Positions 53,369 through 63,264 are shown, numbered from the stretch's first letter. The stretch: DNA of 64,000 bases from Trichocoleus sp. (GCA_036702865.1 DATNQD010000027.1:310001-374000); one strand, 5' to 3'. Program-made: numbers and translations. The notes: generated by a model from the letters alone, not told the origin.

Positions 53369-55516
53369 ATGTCAAAGCAAATTATTATCGCAGAGCAGCA
53401 CCGCATTGCTGCTGTCTTTTCAGAAGATCAGATTCAAGAACTGATTGTTGCGAAAGGAACGCATCAGGTAGGAGACATCTACCTTGGCGTTGTTGAGAAC
53501 GTTCTACCCGGTATTGATGCCGCTTTTGTCAACATTGGTGACAGCGAACGTAACGGATTCATCCACGTTTCAGATTTGGGTCCATTGCGCCTTCGTAAGT
53601 CAGCTGGTTCCATCACTGAGCTACTCGCTCCGCAACAGAAAGTGCTCGTTCAGGTGATGAAGGAACCGACCGGAAATAAAGGGCCACGCTTAACTGGAAA
53701 TATTAGCCTGCCCGGTCGCTATCTCGTTCTCATGCCATTTGGACGAGGCGTTAATCTTTCTCGCCGCATCCGCAACGAAACCGAACGAAATCGCTTGCGG
53801 GCCTTAGCCATTCTGATCAAACCTGCGGGCATGGGGTTGCTGGTACGGACTGAAGCTGAAGGAATGCCGGAAGAAGCCATTCTGGAAGATTTAGAAACAC
53901 TACAAAAGCAGTGGGAAAGTGTTCAACAGGAAGCGATTTCGACTCGTCCTCCTTGCCTACTGAACCGGGATGATGATTTCATTCAGCGAGTCCTGCGTGA
54001 TGTTTACAGTGCCGATGTTAATCGCATTGTCGTAGACTCACACACAGGTTTGAAACGCGTCAAGCAACATCTTTTGAACTGGAGTGGTGGCAAATCACCC
54101 CAGGGCATTCTAGTAGATCATCACCGCGATCGAATTCCGATTCTGGAATATTTCCGGGTGAACGCTGCGATTCGGGAAGCACTTAAACCCAGGGTTGATC
54201 TCCCCTCTGGTGGCTACATCATTATTGAACGAACGGAAGCGCTCACTGTCATTGATGTGAACTCAGGTTCTTTTACTCGATCGGCAACTGCGCGGGAAAC
54301 TGTCCTCTGGACAAACTGCGAAGCAGCAACCGAAATTGCACGTCAACTGCGCCTGCGGAACATAGCTGGAGTCATCATCGTTGACTTTATTGACATGGAC
54401 TTGCGGCGCGACCAGTTGCAAGTGCTAGAGAATTTCAATAAAGCCCTCCGCTCCGATAAAGCCCGACCCCAAATTGCTCAACTGTCTGAATTGGGGCTCG
54501 TTGAACTAACGCGAAAACGGCAGGGGCAAAACATCTATGAGCTATTTGGACGTGCCTGCCCAACTTGCGGTGGTTTAGGACACCTTGTTCACCTGCCAGG
54601 CGAAACTGATCTTCCTGTAGTCGAGCCGAGCGAACCTGCTAGAATTCCGGTTGCTGAATCTCGTTCTGCTCAGGTACGGGAAGCCAGAGAAAGCTGGGAA
54701 CGCCCAACTGATGATTTGGAATTTGATTCTGGGGCAGACGGGCAAGACCTAGACATTCTCAACCATCCCAACTATCAGGAACGCAGCCGAGGTGATAATC
54801 GTCGTCGCCGTCGCGGAGGTCGGATGAAGGTGGGTGAGCCAAGCTTGAAACCCAGCATCAACATCAACCGTGTGGAGAATGCAATCGTCAGCCCAGTTGA
54901 GCTTGAGGCTGAACCAGAAGCCCCCATTGAAGAACCCGCTCCTATCCCTGTCACGACACCTCGCGTTGTAAAAGAGCGGGAGAATCGATCGGAGAAGCCA
55001 GAGCGCAACCGCATTCCTCGGCGAGAAAAGTCCCCTGCAGAACCACCTCAAGTGATTTCAGTGGAAATGACGCCAGAAGAACAGGACGTCTATGCGCTGA
55101 TGGGGATTTCGCCGCTGGTCCTAGCGACAGAGCCTGTGAAAGATCTAAAGACGACGATCGTTTCTGTGGCATTACCAGGGCAGAGCCGCTCAAACGGTGG
55201 TAGCCCTTTGCCAATTCCAGTGAGCCAGCGCGTGAATCGATCGAGTCTGGAAACCAGAACTGATGACGTGGAAGAATTAGGCTCGGGTGAAGGAATGCAG
55301 CCTGAAGCTGTAGATCCTGTTGTTGAGTCTGTGCCTGTTCCGACTGTACCCGTTGAGTTCGTAGATGAGGAACCACTGGTGACTGAAAACGAATCCGATT
55401 CTTATCCTGAAACCAGCGCTCCTTATCCTGAAACCAGTGCTGATGCAACTCGCCGTCGTCGCCGTCGCCGTTCTTCTCTATTAGATTCAGATACTGCCCA
55501 CAATGATGTCGGTTAA
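53369..55516 (+). CDS. rne: Ribonuclease E/G
   Basis: 715 aa. The catalytic core (about 1-410) has the S1 region YLGVVENVLPGIDAAFVNIG, the Mg-binding LTVIDVNSGSFTRS and IIVDFIDMDLRRDQ, and the zinc-link CPTCGGLGH. The C-terminal half is disordered, Pro/Glu-rich with acidic repeats and a YPETSA duplication. It ends in a run of seven Arg followed by SSLLDSD, like the nonapeptide of Nostoc and Synechocystis RNase E that binds polynucleotide phosphorylase. It is followed by rnhB 5 nt later. Confidence 0.97.
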   Translation: MSKQIIIAEQHRIAAVFSEDQIQELIVAKGTHQVGDIYLGVVENVLPGIDAAFVNIGDSERNGFIHVSDLGPLRLRKSAGSITELLAPQQKVLVQVMKEPTGNKGPRLTGNISLPGRYLVLMPFGRGVNLSRRIRNETERNRLRALAILIKPAGMGLLVRTEAEGMPEEAILEDLETLQKQWESVQQEAISTRPPCLLNRDDDFIQRVLRDVYSADVNRIVVDSHTGLKRVKQHLLNWSGGKSPQGILVDHHRDRIPILEYFRVNAAIREALKPRVDLPSGGYIIIERTEALTVIDVNSGSFTRSATARETVLWTNCEAATEIARQLRLRNIAGVIIVDFIDMDLRRDQLQVLENFNKALRSDKARPQIAQLSELGLVELTRKRQGQNIYELFGRACPTCGGLGHLVHLPGETDLPVVEPSEPARIPVAESRSAQVREARESWERPTDDLEFDSGADGQDLDILNHPNYQERSRGDNRRRRRGGRMKVGEPSLKPSININRVENAIVSPVELEAEPEAPIEEPAPIPVTTPRVVKERENRSEKPERNRIPRREKSPAEPPQVISVEMTPEEQDVYALMGISPLVLATEPVKDLKTTIVSVALPGQSRSNGGSPLPIPVSQRVNRSSLETRTDDVEELGSGEGMQPEAVDPVVESVPVPTVPVEFVDEEPLVTENESDSYPETSAPYPETSADATRRRRRRRSSLLDSDTAHNDVG

Positions 55517-55521
55517 GCAAC

Positions 55522-56151
55522 GTGCAGCAGCTTGATCTTCTGCAGAGCAATCGAGTTTTCCCCTCCCACCAAATTGCAGGCGTTGATGAGGTGGGACGGG
55601 GTGCTTTATTTGGTCCTGTTGTTGCTGCAGCCGTTATTCTTCCCGAAGAGGCGCTAGTTGATTTAGCACAGGCAGGCGTTACAGACAGCAAATGTTTAAC
55701 TGCTAGACAACGCCAACTACTCGCGAAGCAAATTCAATTGGCTGCAGTTGACTGTAAGATTGGCATAGCTACAGTCTGGGAAATTGATCGGTTCAACATC
55801 TTGCAGGCAACTTTCCTGGCGATGAGGCGGGCGATCGCTCGTCTGGATCCATCACCCCAACTCTGCTTAATTGATGGAAATCAGCAGGTGCCTCGGCTGA
55901 CAATGTTGCAGCAGACGATTGTTAAAGGTGACCAAACTTCACTGGTTATTGCTGCCGCTAGTATTGTGGCAAAGATTTGGCGAGATGAGCTGATTATGCG
56001 CCTTGCAGCGAAATATCCCAGTTATGATCTGGCATCTAACAAGGGATATGGCACAACTAAACATCGATTAGCGCTGCAACAGCATGGAATTTCTCGACAG
56101 CATCGCCGCTCGTTTCGTCCCTGCGCTGAACTTCAAGCTTCTACAGAGTAG
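55522..56151 (+). CDS. rnhB: Ribonuclease HII
   Basis: 209 aa. Removes ribonucleotides embedded in DNA. The acidic active site starts in AGVDEVGRGALFGPVVAAAVIL, continues in LCLIDGNQQVP and KGDQTSLVIAAASIVAKIWRDELI, and the C-terminal YPSYDLASNKGYGTTKH is typical. GTG start 5 nt after the rne stop. The last 11 bases overlap the convergent DUF1997 gene. Confidence 0.95.
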   Translation: MQQLDLLQSNRVFPSHQIAGVDEVGRGALFGPVVAAAVILPEEALVDLAQAGVTDSKCLTARQRQLLAKQIQLAAVDCKIGIATVWEIDRFNILQATFLAMRRAIARLDPSPQLCLIDGNQQVPRLTMLQQTIVKGDQTSLVIAAASIVAKIWRDELIMRLAAKYPSYDLASNKGYGTTKHRLALQQHGISRQHRRSFRPCAELQASTE

Positions 56152-56734
56152 GGTTATTTGACGGCAGCAAGCCCGATCGCTCTCTAGTCACTCGCTCATC
56201 GGTAGATTGTTGATCTGCCCAAGCGCGGTAATCTGCTAAAAGCTGATGCATCAATCGTTGTTTCACAGTCAGTAAAACACTGTGCAGCAAGCCATTGCCT
56301 GTCGCTTCTAGAATTGGTTTTGGGGTCAACCAGAGCGGGGGCGGTAAATCAACTTGCACAGTCAAGTCAGCTCTGCCTGTTAGGAAGACAGCCTCCTGCC
56401 GCTGTTCTGGGATAAGTCTTCCAGTTAAGTTCAGGTGGAAGCGCTGATTAATATATTCAATCCCGCGGATCTCGCAGGCGATCGACTGCACACGCAAGCT
56501 ACTATCGGAGTCTGCCCAGACCTGCATATCTACGATCGGCTGAATGCTAAGGGTCAGGAAGCTCAACGGGCGCATTTTCAAACGAAAACAGTCCACGCTT
56601 AACTGTTCTGTGCGGCTTGGATCTACCAGTGCTTGAACCAACCGTTGCGGCTGGCGTAAATAATGCTGAATTGGAACTGGCTGATCTGGAACGTGAAGAT
56701 CAACAGACTGAGAAGCAAAAAACTGGGCACGCAT
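56141..56734 (-). CDS. DUF1997 family protein
   Basis: 197 aa, soluble, beta-rich. FFASQSVDLHVPDQPVPIQHYLRQPQRLVQALVDPSRTEQL and CEIRGIEYINQRFHLNLTGRLIPEQ fit DUF1997, a cyanobacterial and plastid family of unknown role. TKPILEATGNGLLHSVLLTVKQRLMHQLLADYRAW forms the C-terminal helices. Convergent and overlapping with rnhB by 11 bases. Confidence 0.85.
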   Translation of the reverse strand: MRAQFFASQSVDLHVPDQPVPIQHYLRQPQRLVQALVDPSRTEQLSVDCFRLKMRPLSFLTLSIQPIVDMQVWADSDSSLRVQSIACEIRGIEYINQRFHLNLTGRLIPEQRQEAVFLTGRADLTVQVDLPPPLWLTPKPILEATGNGLLHSVLLTVKQRLMHQLLADYRAWADQQSTDERVTRERSGLLPSNNPTL

Positions 56735-56911
56735 AGAAGGTGGGGCAGGTGTGGGAGTAAGATGTCAGCAAGCTGACAGAACTTCACTAAATTTTACAAA
56801 CTTTGCCGAAAAGCAACCTGGTTCTTAAGAAGTATACGACTCGAACAGAGTTGCAATTGCCTTTGCTCGGTAAATTTAATGAAAGGGCTTAACCTTTCTT
56901 AAAAAGGATCT

Positions 56912-56933
56912 AAAAAAAGGGGCTAAAAGCCCC
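56912..56933 (-). terminator. Intrinsic terminator after the MoaD-like/thrC genes
   Basis: On the minus strand, GGGGCT, loop TTT, AGCCCC followed by seven T residues, about 55 nt past the MoaD-like gene stop. A strong terminator ending the thrC-MoaD transcript. Confidence 0.87.
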
Positions 56934-56987
56934 AGATTAAGAAGAAGATTGAAAAAGTTAGATTTTCAGCAGGCTCAGAAAATCAGC

Positions 56988-57263
56988 TCAACCACCTGCA
57001 ACAGCGGGAACAATACTCACCTCATCTCCAGCTTTAAGAGCCGTATTTTGCCCGTCTAGAAAGCGAATATCTTCGCTGTTGACGTAGAAATTGATGAATC
57101 GGCGCAAGTTACCTTGCTCATCGCACAGGCGGGCTTTAATTCCAGGAAAACTGCTGTCCAGCGAATTGAGCAACTCGGTAATTGTGCTGCCCTCACATTC
57201 GATCGTCGCCTGGGACTGAGTAAATTGTTGGAGAGGAGTCGGAATCAAAACTTTAACGGACAT
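56988..57263 (-). CDS. MoaD/ThiS-like ubiquitin-fold sulfur carrier next to thrC
   Basis: 91 aa from ATG 57263 ([15 protein letters not shown]). The beta-grasp pattern is clear, with [23 protein letters not shown] and [16 protein letters not shown]. The C-terminal di-glycine is the feature needed for adenylation and thiocarboxylate formation. It is downstream of thrC by 65 nt and ends at a terminator, so co-transcription is likely. A sulfur-donor role near threonine synthase recalls CysO-CysM of mycobacteria, but the actual acceptor is unknown. Confidence 0.9.
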   Translation of the reverse strand: MSVKVLIPTPLQQFTQSQATIECEGSTITELLNSLDSSFPGIKARLCDEQGNLRRFINFYVNSEDIRFLDGQNTALKAGDEVSIVPAVAGG

Positions 57264-57328
57264 AGTTAGAAGGATGAAAGTAGAAAAATGAAGAATGAAA
57301 GAATCAATGAACAAGAAGCTAGAGCATT

Positions 57329-58642
57329 CTAGACAATTACTTGCTGCCACTCCAGGCGATCGAGGGTTCTAGACCGCTCCAAAGCACGCTCAAAGCTTTC
57401 CAGTTTCGGTTCGATCGTCAAAGGCTCGCCAATATAGCCTTGCACTGCCTCTTGTGTCTTCAAACCGTTGCCCGTGATGTAAACAACCGTTGTTTCTTCA
57501 GGGTCAATTTTGCCTGCCTCGACTAGCTTCTTCAGCGTTGCGATCGTTGTTCCTCCAGCCGTTTCAGTAAAGATGCCTTCGGTTTCTGCCAGCAGCTTGA
57601 TGCCCTCAATAACTTCTTGATCGTTGACGGACTCAATATTACCGTTTGTCTTGCGAGCAATGTCTACGGCATAAACCCCATCCGCTGGATTACCAATCGC
57701 GATCGATTTTGCAATCGTGTTGGGCTTTACTGGCGTAATAAAGTCTCGCCCTTCGCGGAATGCTTGAGCAATTGGAGAACATCCCTCTGCTTGTGCTCCA
57801 CTGAAGCGAACCGTTTTCTCTTCGACCAAGCCCAGCTTGACGAATTCTTGGAAACCCTTATAAATCTTGGTAAATAGAGAACCGGAAGCAAGTGGTGCAA
57901 CGATGTGATCAGGCAGTTGCCAGCCAAGCTGCTCAGCCACTTCATAGCCAAGTGTTTTGGAGCCTTCGGAGTAATAGGGGCGCAAATTGATATTGACAAA
58001 GCCCCAACCGTGGGTATTTGCGACTTCTGAGCAGAGACGGTTGACCTGATCATAATTGCCATGGACTGCCATCACAGTAGGACCATAGATCAGCGTTCCC
58101 AGCACTTTTCCGGCTTCCAGGTCAGAAGGGATGAAAACGCAACAGTCTAACCCCGCATGAGCCGCGATCGCCGCCGTGGAATTTGCCAGATTTCCGGTAC
58201 TTGCACAGGAAACCGTTGTGAAGCCGAGTTCTCTTGCCCGTGTTAGTGCAACTGAAACGACCCGATCCTTAAAGCTGAGCGTTGGCATGTTCACTGCATC
58301 ATTTTTGATGAACAGCCGCTTCAGCCCTAGACGACGTGCCAGGCGGTTCGCTTGCACCAGGGGAGTCATGCCAGTTCCCACGTCAATGGGGTTGTCAGTT
58401 GTAACGGGCAGAAAAGGACGGTAGCGCCAGATTGAATTAGGACCTGCTTCGATACTTTGGCGAGTTACAACCCGACTCAGCGCACTATAGTCGTAAGCGA
58501 CTTCCAACGGACCAAAACAAAACTCACAAACATGGAGTGCTTTTGCTTCATACTCTGAGCCGCACTCTTTACACTTCAGTCCGGTAAAGGTTGCCCCTGT
58601 TTTTTGGTTATTGGAAGCCTGGGTGTCAATTGCCTGAGTCAT
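57329..58642 (-). CDS. thrC: Threonine synthase
   Basis: 437 aa. Converts O-phosphohomoserine to threonine with PLP. A zinc-ribbon-like N-terminus with C24, C27, C39 and C42 ([21 protein letters not shown]) precedes the fold-type II catalytic part; PLP Lys125 is in [13 protein letters not shown], with [19 protein letters not shown] and GNGLKTQEA. The presence of sulfur carriers on both sides on the same strand is noteworthy, since O-phosphohomoserine is also the substrate for homocysteine formation in plants. Confidence 0.95.
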   Translation of the reverse strand: MTQAIDTQASNNQKTGATFTGLKCKECGSEYEAKALHVCEFCFGPLEVAYDYSALSRVVTRQSIEAGPNSIWRYRPFLPVTTDNPIDVGTGMTPLVQANRLARRLGLKRLFIKNDAVNMPTLSFKDRVVSVALTRARELGFTTVSCASTGNLANSTAAIAAHAGLDCCVFIPSDLEAGKVLGTLIYGPTVMAVHGNYDQVNRLCSEVANTHGWGFVNINLRPYYSEGSKTLGYEVAEQLGWQLPDHIVAPLASGSLFTKIYKGFQEFVKLGLVEEKTVRFSGAQAEGCSPIAQAFREGRDFITPVKPNTIAKSIAIGNPADGVYAVDIARKTNGNIESVNDQEVIEGIKLLAETEGIFTETAGGTTIATLKKLVEAGKIDPEETTVVYITGNGLKTQEAVQGYIGEPLTIEPKLESFERALERSRTLDRLEWQQVIV

Positions 58643-58859
58643 GGAATACGTCCTCTTCTTCTTAATCTCAAATACGCTCGCAAATCTGCATTGGTCTAGC
58701 CTTGTGCGGTAAGGTTTGCAGATTTTGCCCTACCAGACTGAAAAAGATGGTATCACGCCTAAAACATGACGTCAAACATACCCGACTAAATTTATCGGGA
58801 TTAAATTGGCAAAGCTCTTTTCTGTTAGAGCAACCGATCGATGAGCTGAGAGCCATTTT

Positions 58860-59162
58860 CTACCCACCACTGACAGGCGGAATAAAAACAACTTCATCTC
58901 CATTGCTTAAAACCGTATTCGGTTCTACAAATTGCAGATTCACGCCAAAGCGGGTTAAATTACGCCACTGCTCAAGTTCTGGGTGCTCCGTTAAACACCG
59001 ATCGCAGACCTGTGCCACCGTTGTTCCAGGCGGCAAGTGTAGTACCATTTCTGATACGCCATAAGCTTCCTGGTATGCCGCAAACAATTTAACGGTGATA
59101 CTAATATTGTCGTTCGCGCTATCGCCATTCTTCGGCGGCTGAAGCCGCTCTTCCTGCACCAT
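58860..59162 (-). CDS. moaD: MoaD-type sulfur carrier (molybdopterin synthase small subunit-like)
   Basis: 100 aa with a short variable N-terminus and a beta-grasp core: ITVKLFAAYQEAYGVSEMVLHLPPGTTVAQVCDRCL and VLSNGDEVVFIPPVSGG. The C-terminal GG fits a thiocarboxylate donor. The closer match to canonical MoaD suggests a molybdopterin role, with moaE elsewhere. It lies 217 nt upstream of thrC on the same strand. Confidence 0.87.
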   Translation of the reverse strand: MVQEERLQPPKNGDSANDNISITVKLFAAYQEAYGVSEMVLHLPPGTTVAQVCDRCLTEHPELEQWRNLTRFGVNLQFVEPNTVLSNGDEVVFIPPVSGG

Positions 59163-59280
59163 TTCATCCTCCTCCCTAAAGCGCCCCAGAATACAAATTT
59201 CTCTTCATCCTGGCATCTCCTTCTCCGCCTTTCTCCACCCCCTGGCATACTGAAGAAAATCGCTTACTCCAACTGCCCCT

Positions 59281-59661
59281 ATGTTTGGTACGTTTCAACA
59301 AAGCCATCTCCGCATTGAGATTGATGCCTCAGCGCAACAGATCAGCGACAGTCTGCTTCGTCCAGATCAATTTCGCCGCTGGTTGTCCCCGCAAACTTTC
59401 TCAGCTGGATTACCCGATCGCCTCCAAACAGGCACTATTTTTATGAGCTGGACAGGACCTGTACCAATCCAACATCAAGTGAATCTGGCAGAGGCTAATC
59501 AGCTACGCATGATCTTAAGCCAGGGAATTGATGGGTATCATGCCTGGTCTTGGGGTGAGGGATGGATTCAATCTCAAATTGAAGGTGTGTCTCTGCTGCC
59601 GCTCAACCTGGGACAAACGCTCGGTTTGCTGCGGCTGCGTCAGTTTCTTGCCAGCCAGTAA
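59281..59661 (+). CDS. SRPBCC-like small protein, unknown
   Basis: 126 aa. SHLRIEIDASAQQISDSLLRPDQFRRWLSPQTF starts like the SRPBCC (START-like) helix-grip fold, followed by HQVNLAEANQLRMILSQGIDGYHAWSWGEGWIQSQIEG as beta strands and a C-terminal helix. Such small members bind hydrophobic ligands. The assignment is by pattern only. The stop is 1 nt from the convergent usp stop. Confidence 0.6.
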   Translation: MFGTFQQSHLRIEIDASAQQISDSLLRPDQFRRWLSPQTFSAGLPDRLQTGTIFMSWTGPVPIQHQVNLAEANQLRMILSQGIDGYHAWSWGEGWIQSQIEGVSLLPLNLGQTLGLLRLRQFLASQ

Positions 59662-59662
59662 T

Positions 59663-60085
59663 CTACTTTGGCTTGACAACCAGCACAGAACAAGTTGCCG
59701 CTTCAACAACCTGGCTGCTGACTGACCCCTCCAGTATTCGGCTGATACCTGTTAGACCGCGACTGCCAATCACAATCAAATCAACTTTGTGGATGTTGGC
59801 GAGGCGAATAATCTCCTCAGCCGGATCACCTGTGACAATTTCCAGTTCACTCTTACAAGGCAGGCTTGCCTGATAAGACTGCAGCTTTTCCAAAGAGGAA
59901 CCAGTAATTGCTTCTGCCTCAACCTGAGGACGATCGACGGCAAGATCTGGATCGGCTCCAAGGTTAACCAGAACATGAGCAATAATTACCTCACCTTCGG
60001 TCTGAAGATGAAGCTGCTGTACCGTCTGAATCACCTGTTCTGAAAGATCAGAACTATCCAGAGCAATCAAAATCTTCTCTAGCAC
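59663..60085 (-). CDS. Universal stress protein (UspA family)
   Basis: 140 aa. Start GTG 60085 (VLEKILIALDSSDLSEQ) behind an excellent GGAGG. The ATP-binding loop GSRGLTGISRILEGSVSSQVV near the C-terminus fits the G-x2-G-x9-G(S) pattern, so it likely binds ATP. A longer frame to 60151 has no ribosome site. Divergent stress or redox role, not resolved. Confidence 0.92.
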   Translation of the reverse strand: MLEKILIALDSSDLSEQVIQTVQQLHLQTEGEVIIAHVLVNLGADPDLAVDRPQVEAEAITGSSLEKLQSYQASLPCKSELEIVTGDPAEEIIRLANIHKVDLIVIGSRGLTGISRILEGSVSSQVVEAATCSVLVVKPK

Positions 60086-60193
60086 CGCTAACCTCCAACC
60101 GGATATTGAGTTCTGAGTTCCTAGTTTTGATGGTTGAGCGCAGAAATTCAACTAAAGCTTGAGAAACTCAATAACTCTATCCCAGGCTGAGAA

Positions 60194-61507
60194 TTATGCG
60201 TCTTGATTCAAGTTGCCTTCCGTACGGAGCCGGACTGAATCACCATGAGAAGACAGACCTTCCGCCTCGGTTAATGCCTCGATCGCTCCTGCCACTTTCT
60301 GAAGTGCGATCGGGGAGTATTGAATCAGGCTAGAGTGCTTGATGAACGTTTCAACGCTGAGAGCAGAAGCATAGCGAGCAGAACCTGAAGTGGGCAGCGT
60401 ATGATTGGGTCCAGCGAGATAATCACCAACGGCTTCTGGCGTTGAATGACCTAGGAAGATCGCTCCAGCATGACGAATATGCTCCAGTAAGCTCCAAGGG
60501 TCTTCGACTTCCAACTCCAAGTGTTCAGGTGCAAACTCGTTCGATAGCTCGGCTGCAATTTCAAGAGAATCAACCACCACAACTAAGCCGTAGTGAGCGA
60601 TCGCTTTTTCAGTCAGAAGCCGACGCGGATGGTTGAGTAGCTGTTGTTTTACCTCAGCCACAACCTGCATTGCCAAATCCATACTTGTTGTCAGCAGAAT
60701 GGCGGCTGCCATTGGATCATGCTCTGCCTGCGCCAGCATATCGACTGCCACGTGAACTGGATTCGCCTCAGCATCTGCAATAATCAGTACTTCCGATGGA
60801 CCTGCCAGCGAGTCAATACCAACCGTGCCATACACCAGCTTTTTCGCCAGGGTCACATAAATATTTCCAGGTCCAGTAACAACATCAACCTTAGGAATTG
60901 TTTCTGTGCCATAAGCCAGAGCACCAATTGCCTGAGCGCCACCAACTCGATAAATTTCCTGTACGCCTGCTTCCTGAGCCGCAACTAACACCGCCGGATT
61001 AATGGTTTTGTCAGAGCGGGGCGGAGTAACCATGGCAATTCGAGGTACTTTCGCGACCTTTGCCGGAATGGCATTCATGATCACCGTACTGGGATATGAA
61101 GCGCGTCCTCCAGGAACATAAAGCCCAGCCCGATCGACCGGGGTATAACGTTTCCCCAGCACAATTTCATCCTCACCAAACTGCACCCAGCTTTTGGGAA
61201 TACGCTGACGATGGAAAGCTTCTACCTGCCGGCAGGCAAGCCGGATCGCATCCAGAAGCTCTTTGGAAACTTGCTGATAGGCTGCTTCAAGTTCAGAGCC
61301 ACTCACTCGTAGCTCATCTGGTTTCAGCACCAGTTGGTCAAATTCTTCGGTGTAATGAAGAACAGCTCGATCGCCCTGTCGCCTCACTGCCTGGAGAACT
61401 TCCCGGACCGTTGCCTCTTTATGAACAACCTGATCATCATGGGTGCGATCACAAATTCGCTTTAGTTCGGTGAGTGCCTCAGCCCGCTGATTAATGATTC
61501 GCAGCAT
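60194..61507 (-). CDS. hisD: Histidinol dehydrogenase
   Basis: 437 aa. Oxidises histidinol to histidine, the last step of histidine synthesis, with zinc and NAD. VPGGRASYPSTVIMNAIPAKVA, RVGGAQAIGALAYGTETIPKVDVVTGPGNIYV, DSLAGPSEVLIIAD, AQAEHDPMAAAIL, EFAPEHLEL and GDYLAGPNHTLPTSGSARY are diagnostic. Starts at ATG 61507; a GTG two codons upstream is in frame. Divergent from rpsT. Confidence 0.97.
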   Translation of the reverse strand: MLRIINQRAEALTELKRICDRTHDDQVVHKEATVREVLQAVRRQGDRAVLHYTEEFDQLVLKPDELRVSGSELEAAYQQVSKELLDAIRLACRQVEAFHRQRIPKSWVQFGEDEIVLGKRYTPVDRAGLYVPGGRASYPSTVIMNAIPAKVAKVPRIAMVTPPRSDKTINPAVLVAAQEAGVQEIYRVGGAQAIGALAYGTETIPKVDVVTGPGNIYVTLAKKLVYGTVGIDSLAGPSEVLIIADAEANPVHVAVDMLAQAEHDPMAAAILLTTSMDLAMQVVAEVKQQLLNHPRRLLTEKAIAHYGLVVVVDSLEIAAELSNEFAPEHLELEVEDPWSLLEHIRHAGAIFLGHSTPEAVGDYLAGPNHTLPTSGSARYASALSVETFIKHSSLIQYSPIALQKVAGAIEALTEAEGLSSHGDSVRLRTEGNLNQDA

Positions 61508-61751
61508 CGCCACATTGGGGTAAAGATGAGAGTCTGGAGTTTGCCGCTGAAATCGCCAAGGAATGCGATCCCCTCAGTGACCACAACCACCAGACGGAAC
61601 CAGTATGTCTTATAGCTTAACCTGGATTTCCAGAGGATTTGTGTAGAGACTCTATCAGTTTGTCTCACGTTTTTGTAAGATCATTCGCTAGAATGATAGA
61701 TCGCTAGAAATTTTCCTGTCTGAATGTAGTCATTAAGGGTAGAGAGTAGCT

Positions 61752-62054
61752 GTGGCAAATATCAAATCTGCAATCAAGCGTATCCAAATCGCAGAGCGCA
61801 ATCGTTTACGGAATAAGTCTTACAAGTCAGCTGTTAAAACGCTGATGAAGCGGTATCTTGAAGCTGTTGATAAATATGCTGCTGCACCCACCCCTGAACT
61901 AAAGCAGGAAGTGCAAGAGCGGATGGCAGTGGCTTACAGCAAGATTGATAAGGCAGTCAAGCATGGGATCCTTCATGCAAACACTGGAGCGCGTAAGAAA
62001 TCCCGCCTTGCTAGGGTTTTGAAGAGAAAAGAGGAAGCTGTATCTGCATCGTAA
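61752..62054 (+). CDS. rpsT: 30S ribosomal protein S20
   Basis: 100 aa, basic and helical: [39 protein letters not shown] and [26 protein letters not shown]. It binds 16S rRNA early in 30S assembly. GTG start. TAGAAT at 61689-61694 may be its -10. The order rpsT-tatD-rpoB is known in cyanobacteria. Confidence 0.97.
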   Translation: MANIKSAIKRIQIAERNRLRNKSYKSAVKTLMKRYLEAVDKYAAAPTPELKQEVQERMAVAYSKIDKAVKHGILHANTGARKKSRLARVLKRKEEAVSAS

Positions 62055-62206
62055 GCGACCTAGGTATGCAGTTTCGGCTGTGGGCATCGCTCGATCGAGG
62101 TTTTTGACGCTGAAAATCTGGATGCTAACTTCGCTAAAGCATTTGCTGAGGAAGATGGCTCAAGGCAAACTGTTTTTTGCCACAAGTCGCTTGTGAGCTA
62201 ACTGTC

Positions 62207-62983
62207 ATGCAACTGATCGATACCCACGTTCACGTCAACTTTGAGAGCTTTCAGCCTGATTTAGATGCCGTTGCCCAAAACTGGCGTGAAGCAGGTGTTG
62301 TTCGGCTTGTCCATTCTTGTGTAGAGCCAGGGGAGTTTGAGCAGATCCGCTCGATCGCCGATCGCTTCCCTGAGATCTCATTTGCAGTAGGGCTGCACCC
62401 ACTAGATATGGACAAGTGGACTGCTGAAACTCCCAGCAAAATCCTCTCGTTGGCACAGTCTGATTCAAGGGTTGTCGCGATCGGGGAGACAGGGCTGGAC
62501 TTTTTTAAGTCCGACGATCGAGAGCAGCAAGAAGTAGCCTTTCAGGCACAGTTGATGATTGCCCGCCAGCTTGATCTGCCAGTCATTGTTCACTGCCGAG
62601 ATGCCGCAGAACCAATGGCAGTGCTGCTGCGAGAATTTTGGGCACAGGGGGCAGTAAAGGGGGTCATGCACTGCTGGAGTGGAACACCCGAAGAGACGCA
62701 GTGGTTTCTTGATCTGGGGTTCTACATCAGCTTTAGCGGCATTGTTACTTTCAAAAATGCGACTCAGGTGCAAGAGTCTGCCCGACTCGTCCCTGACGAT
62801 CGTCTTTTGATCGAAACAGACTGTCCTTTTCTCTCTCCTGTACCCAAGCGGGGGGAGCAGCGAAATCAACCTGCTTATGTTCGCTATGTGGCAGAACAAC
62901 TAGCACGATTAAAAGGCGTCTCGGTAGAAACGATCGCTGCTCAAACGACAGCAAATGCCTACCGATTATTTGACTTATCCTGA
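62207..62983 (+). CDS. tatD: TatD family metal-dependent hydrolase
   Basis: 258 aa. TIM-barrel amidohydrolase-like DNase: metal His pair in [60 protein letters not shown] and [11 protein letters not shown]. It starts at ATG 62207 (a longer frame begins at a leucine codon at 62177). Cytoplasmic 3'-5' exonuclease activity is typical of the family. Confidence 0.95.
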   Translation: MQLIDTHVHVNFESFQPDLDAVAQNWREAGVVRLVHSCVEPGEFEQIRSIADRFPEISFAVGLHPLDMDKWTAETPSKILSLAQSDSRVVAIGETGLDFFKSDDREQQEVAFQAQLMIARQLDLPVIVHCRDAAEPMAVLLREFWAQGAVKGVMHCWSGTPEETQWFLDLGFYISFSGIVTFKNATQVQESARLVPDDRLLIETDCPFLSPVPKRGEQRNQPAYVRYVAEQLARLKGVSVETIAAQTTANAYRLFDLS

Positions 62984-63235
62984 ATGTCTTCAAGGGCTGC
63001 GGAGTTCTGTCTGTTGTAATGGTCTAATGGCTACTCTGCATTAAACGGCAGAATATTTGTTCATTCATTCAGACTTCTTCAAGCTTCGCCCCACAAAAAG
63101 AGGCATATCCGTCATAATGAGGAGTGGGACACAAAAGTATAAGTTGAGGTAGTATCTTTCGCAGGCTAAGATTCGCCGGGCTTTTGTCAGCTTCACCCCT
63201 AGACTGCATAGTTTTCAGTTGTCGATCTTGAATAA

Positions 63236-63264
63236 TTGACAGACTCCATTGTTTAAGCTATACT
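63236..63264 (+). promoter_or_regulatory. Near-consensus sigma-70 promoter upstream of rpoB
   Basis: TTGACA at 63236-63241, a 17-nt spacer and TATACT at 63259-63264. The -35 is perfect, the spacing is optimal and the -10 differs in one base. Transcription should start near 63271, giving a leader of about 200 nt before the rpoB ATG. Confidence 0.8.

Noticed and set aside
54749-55691. Arg- and Ser-rich ORFs antisense to the rne tail
   Set aside because: They mirror the low-complexity acidic and basic repeats of RNase E read in reverse.
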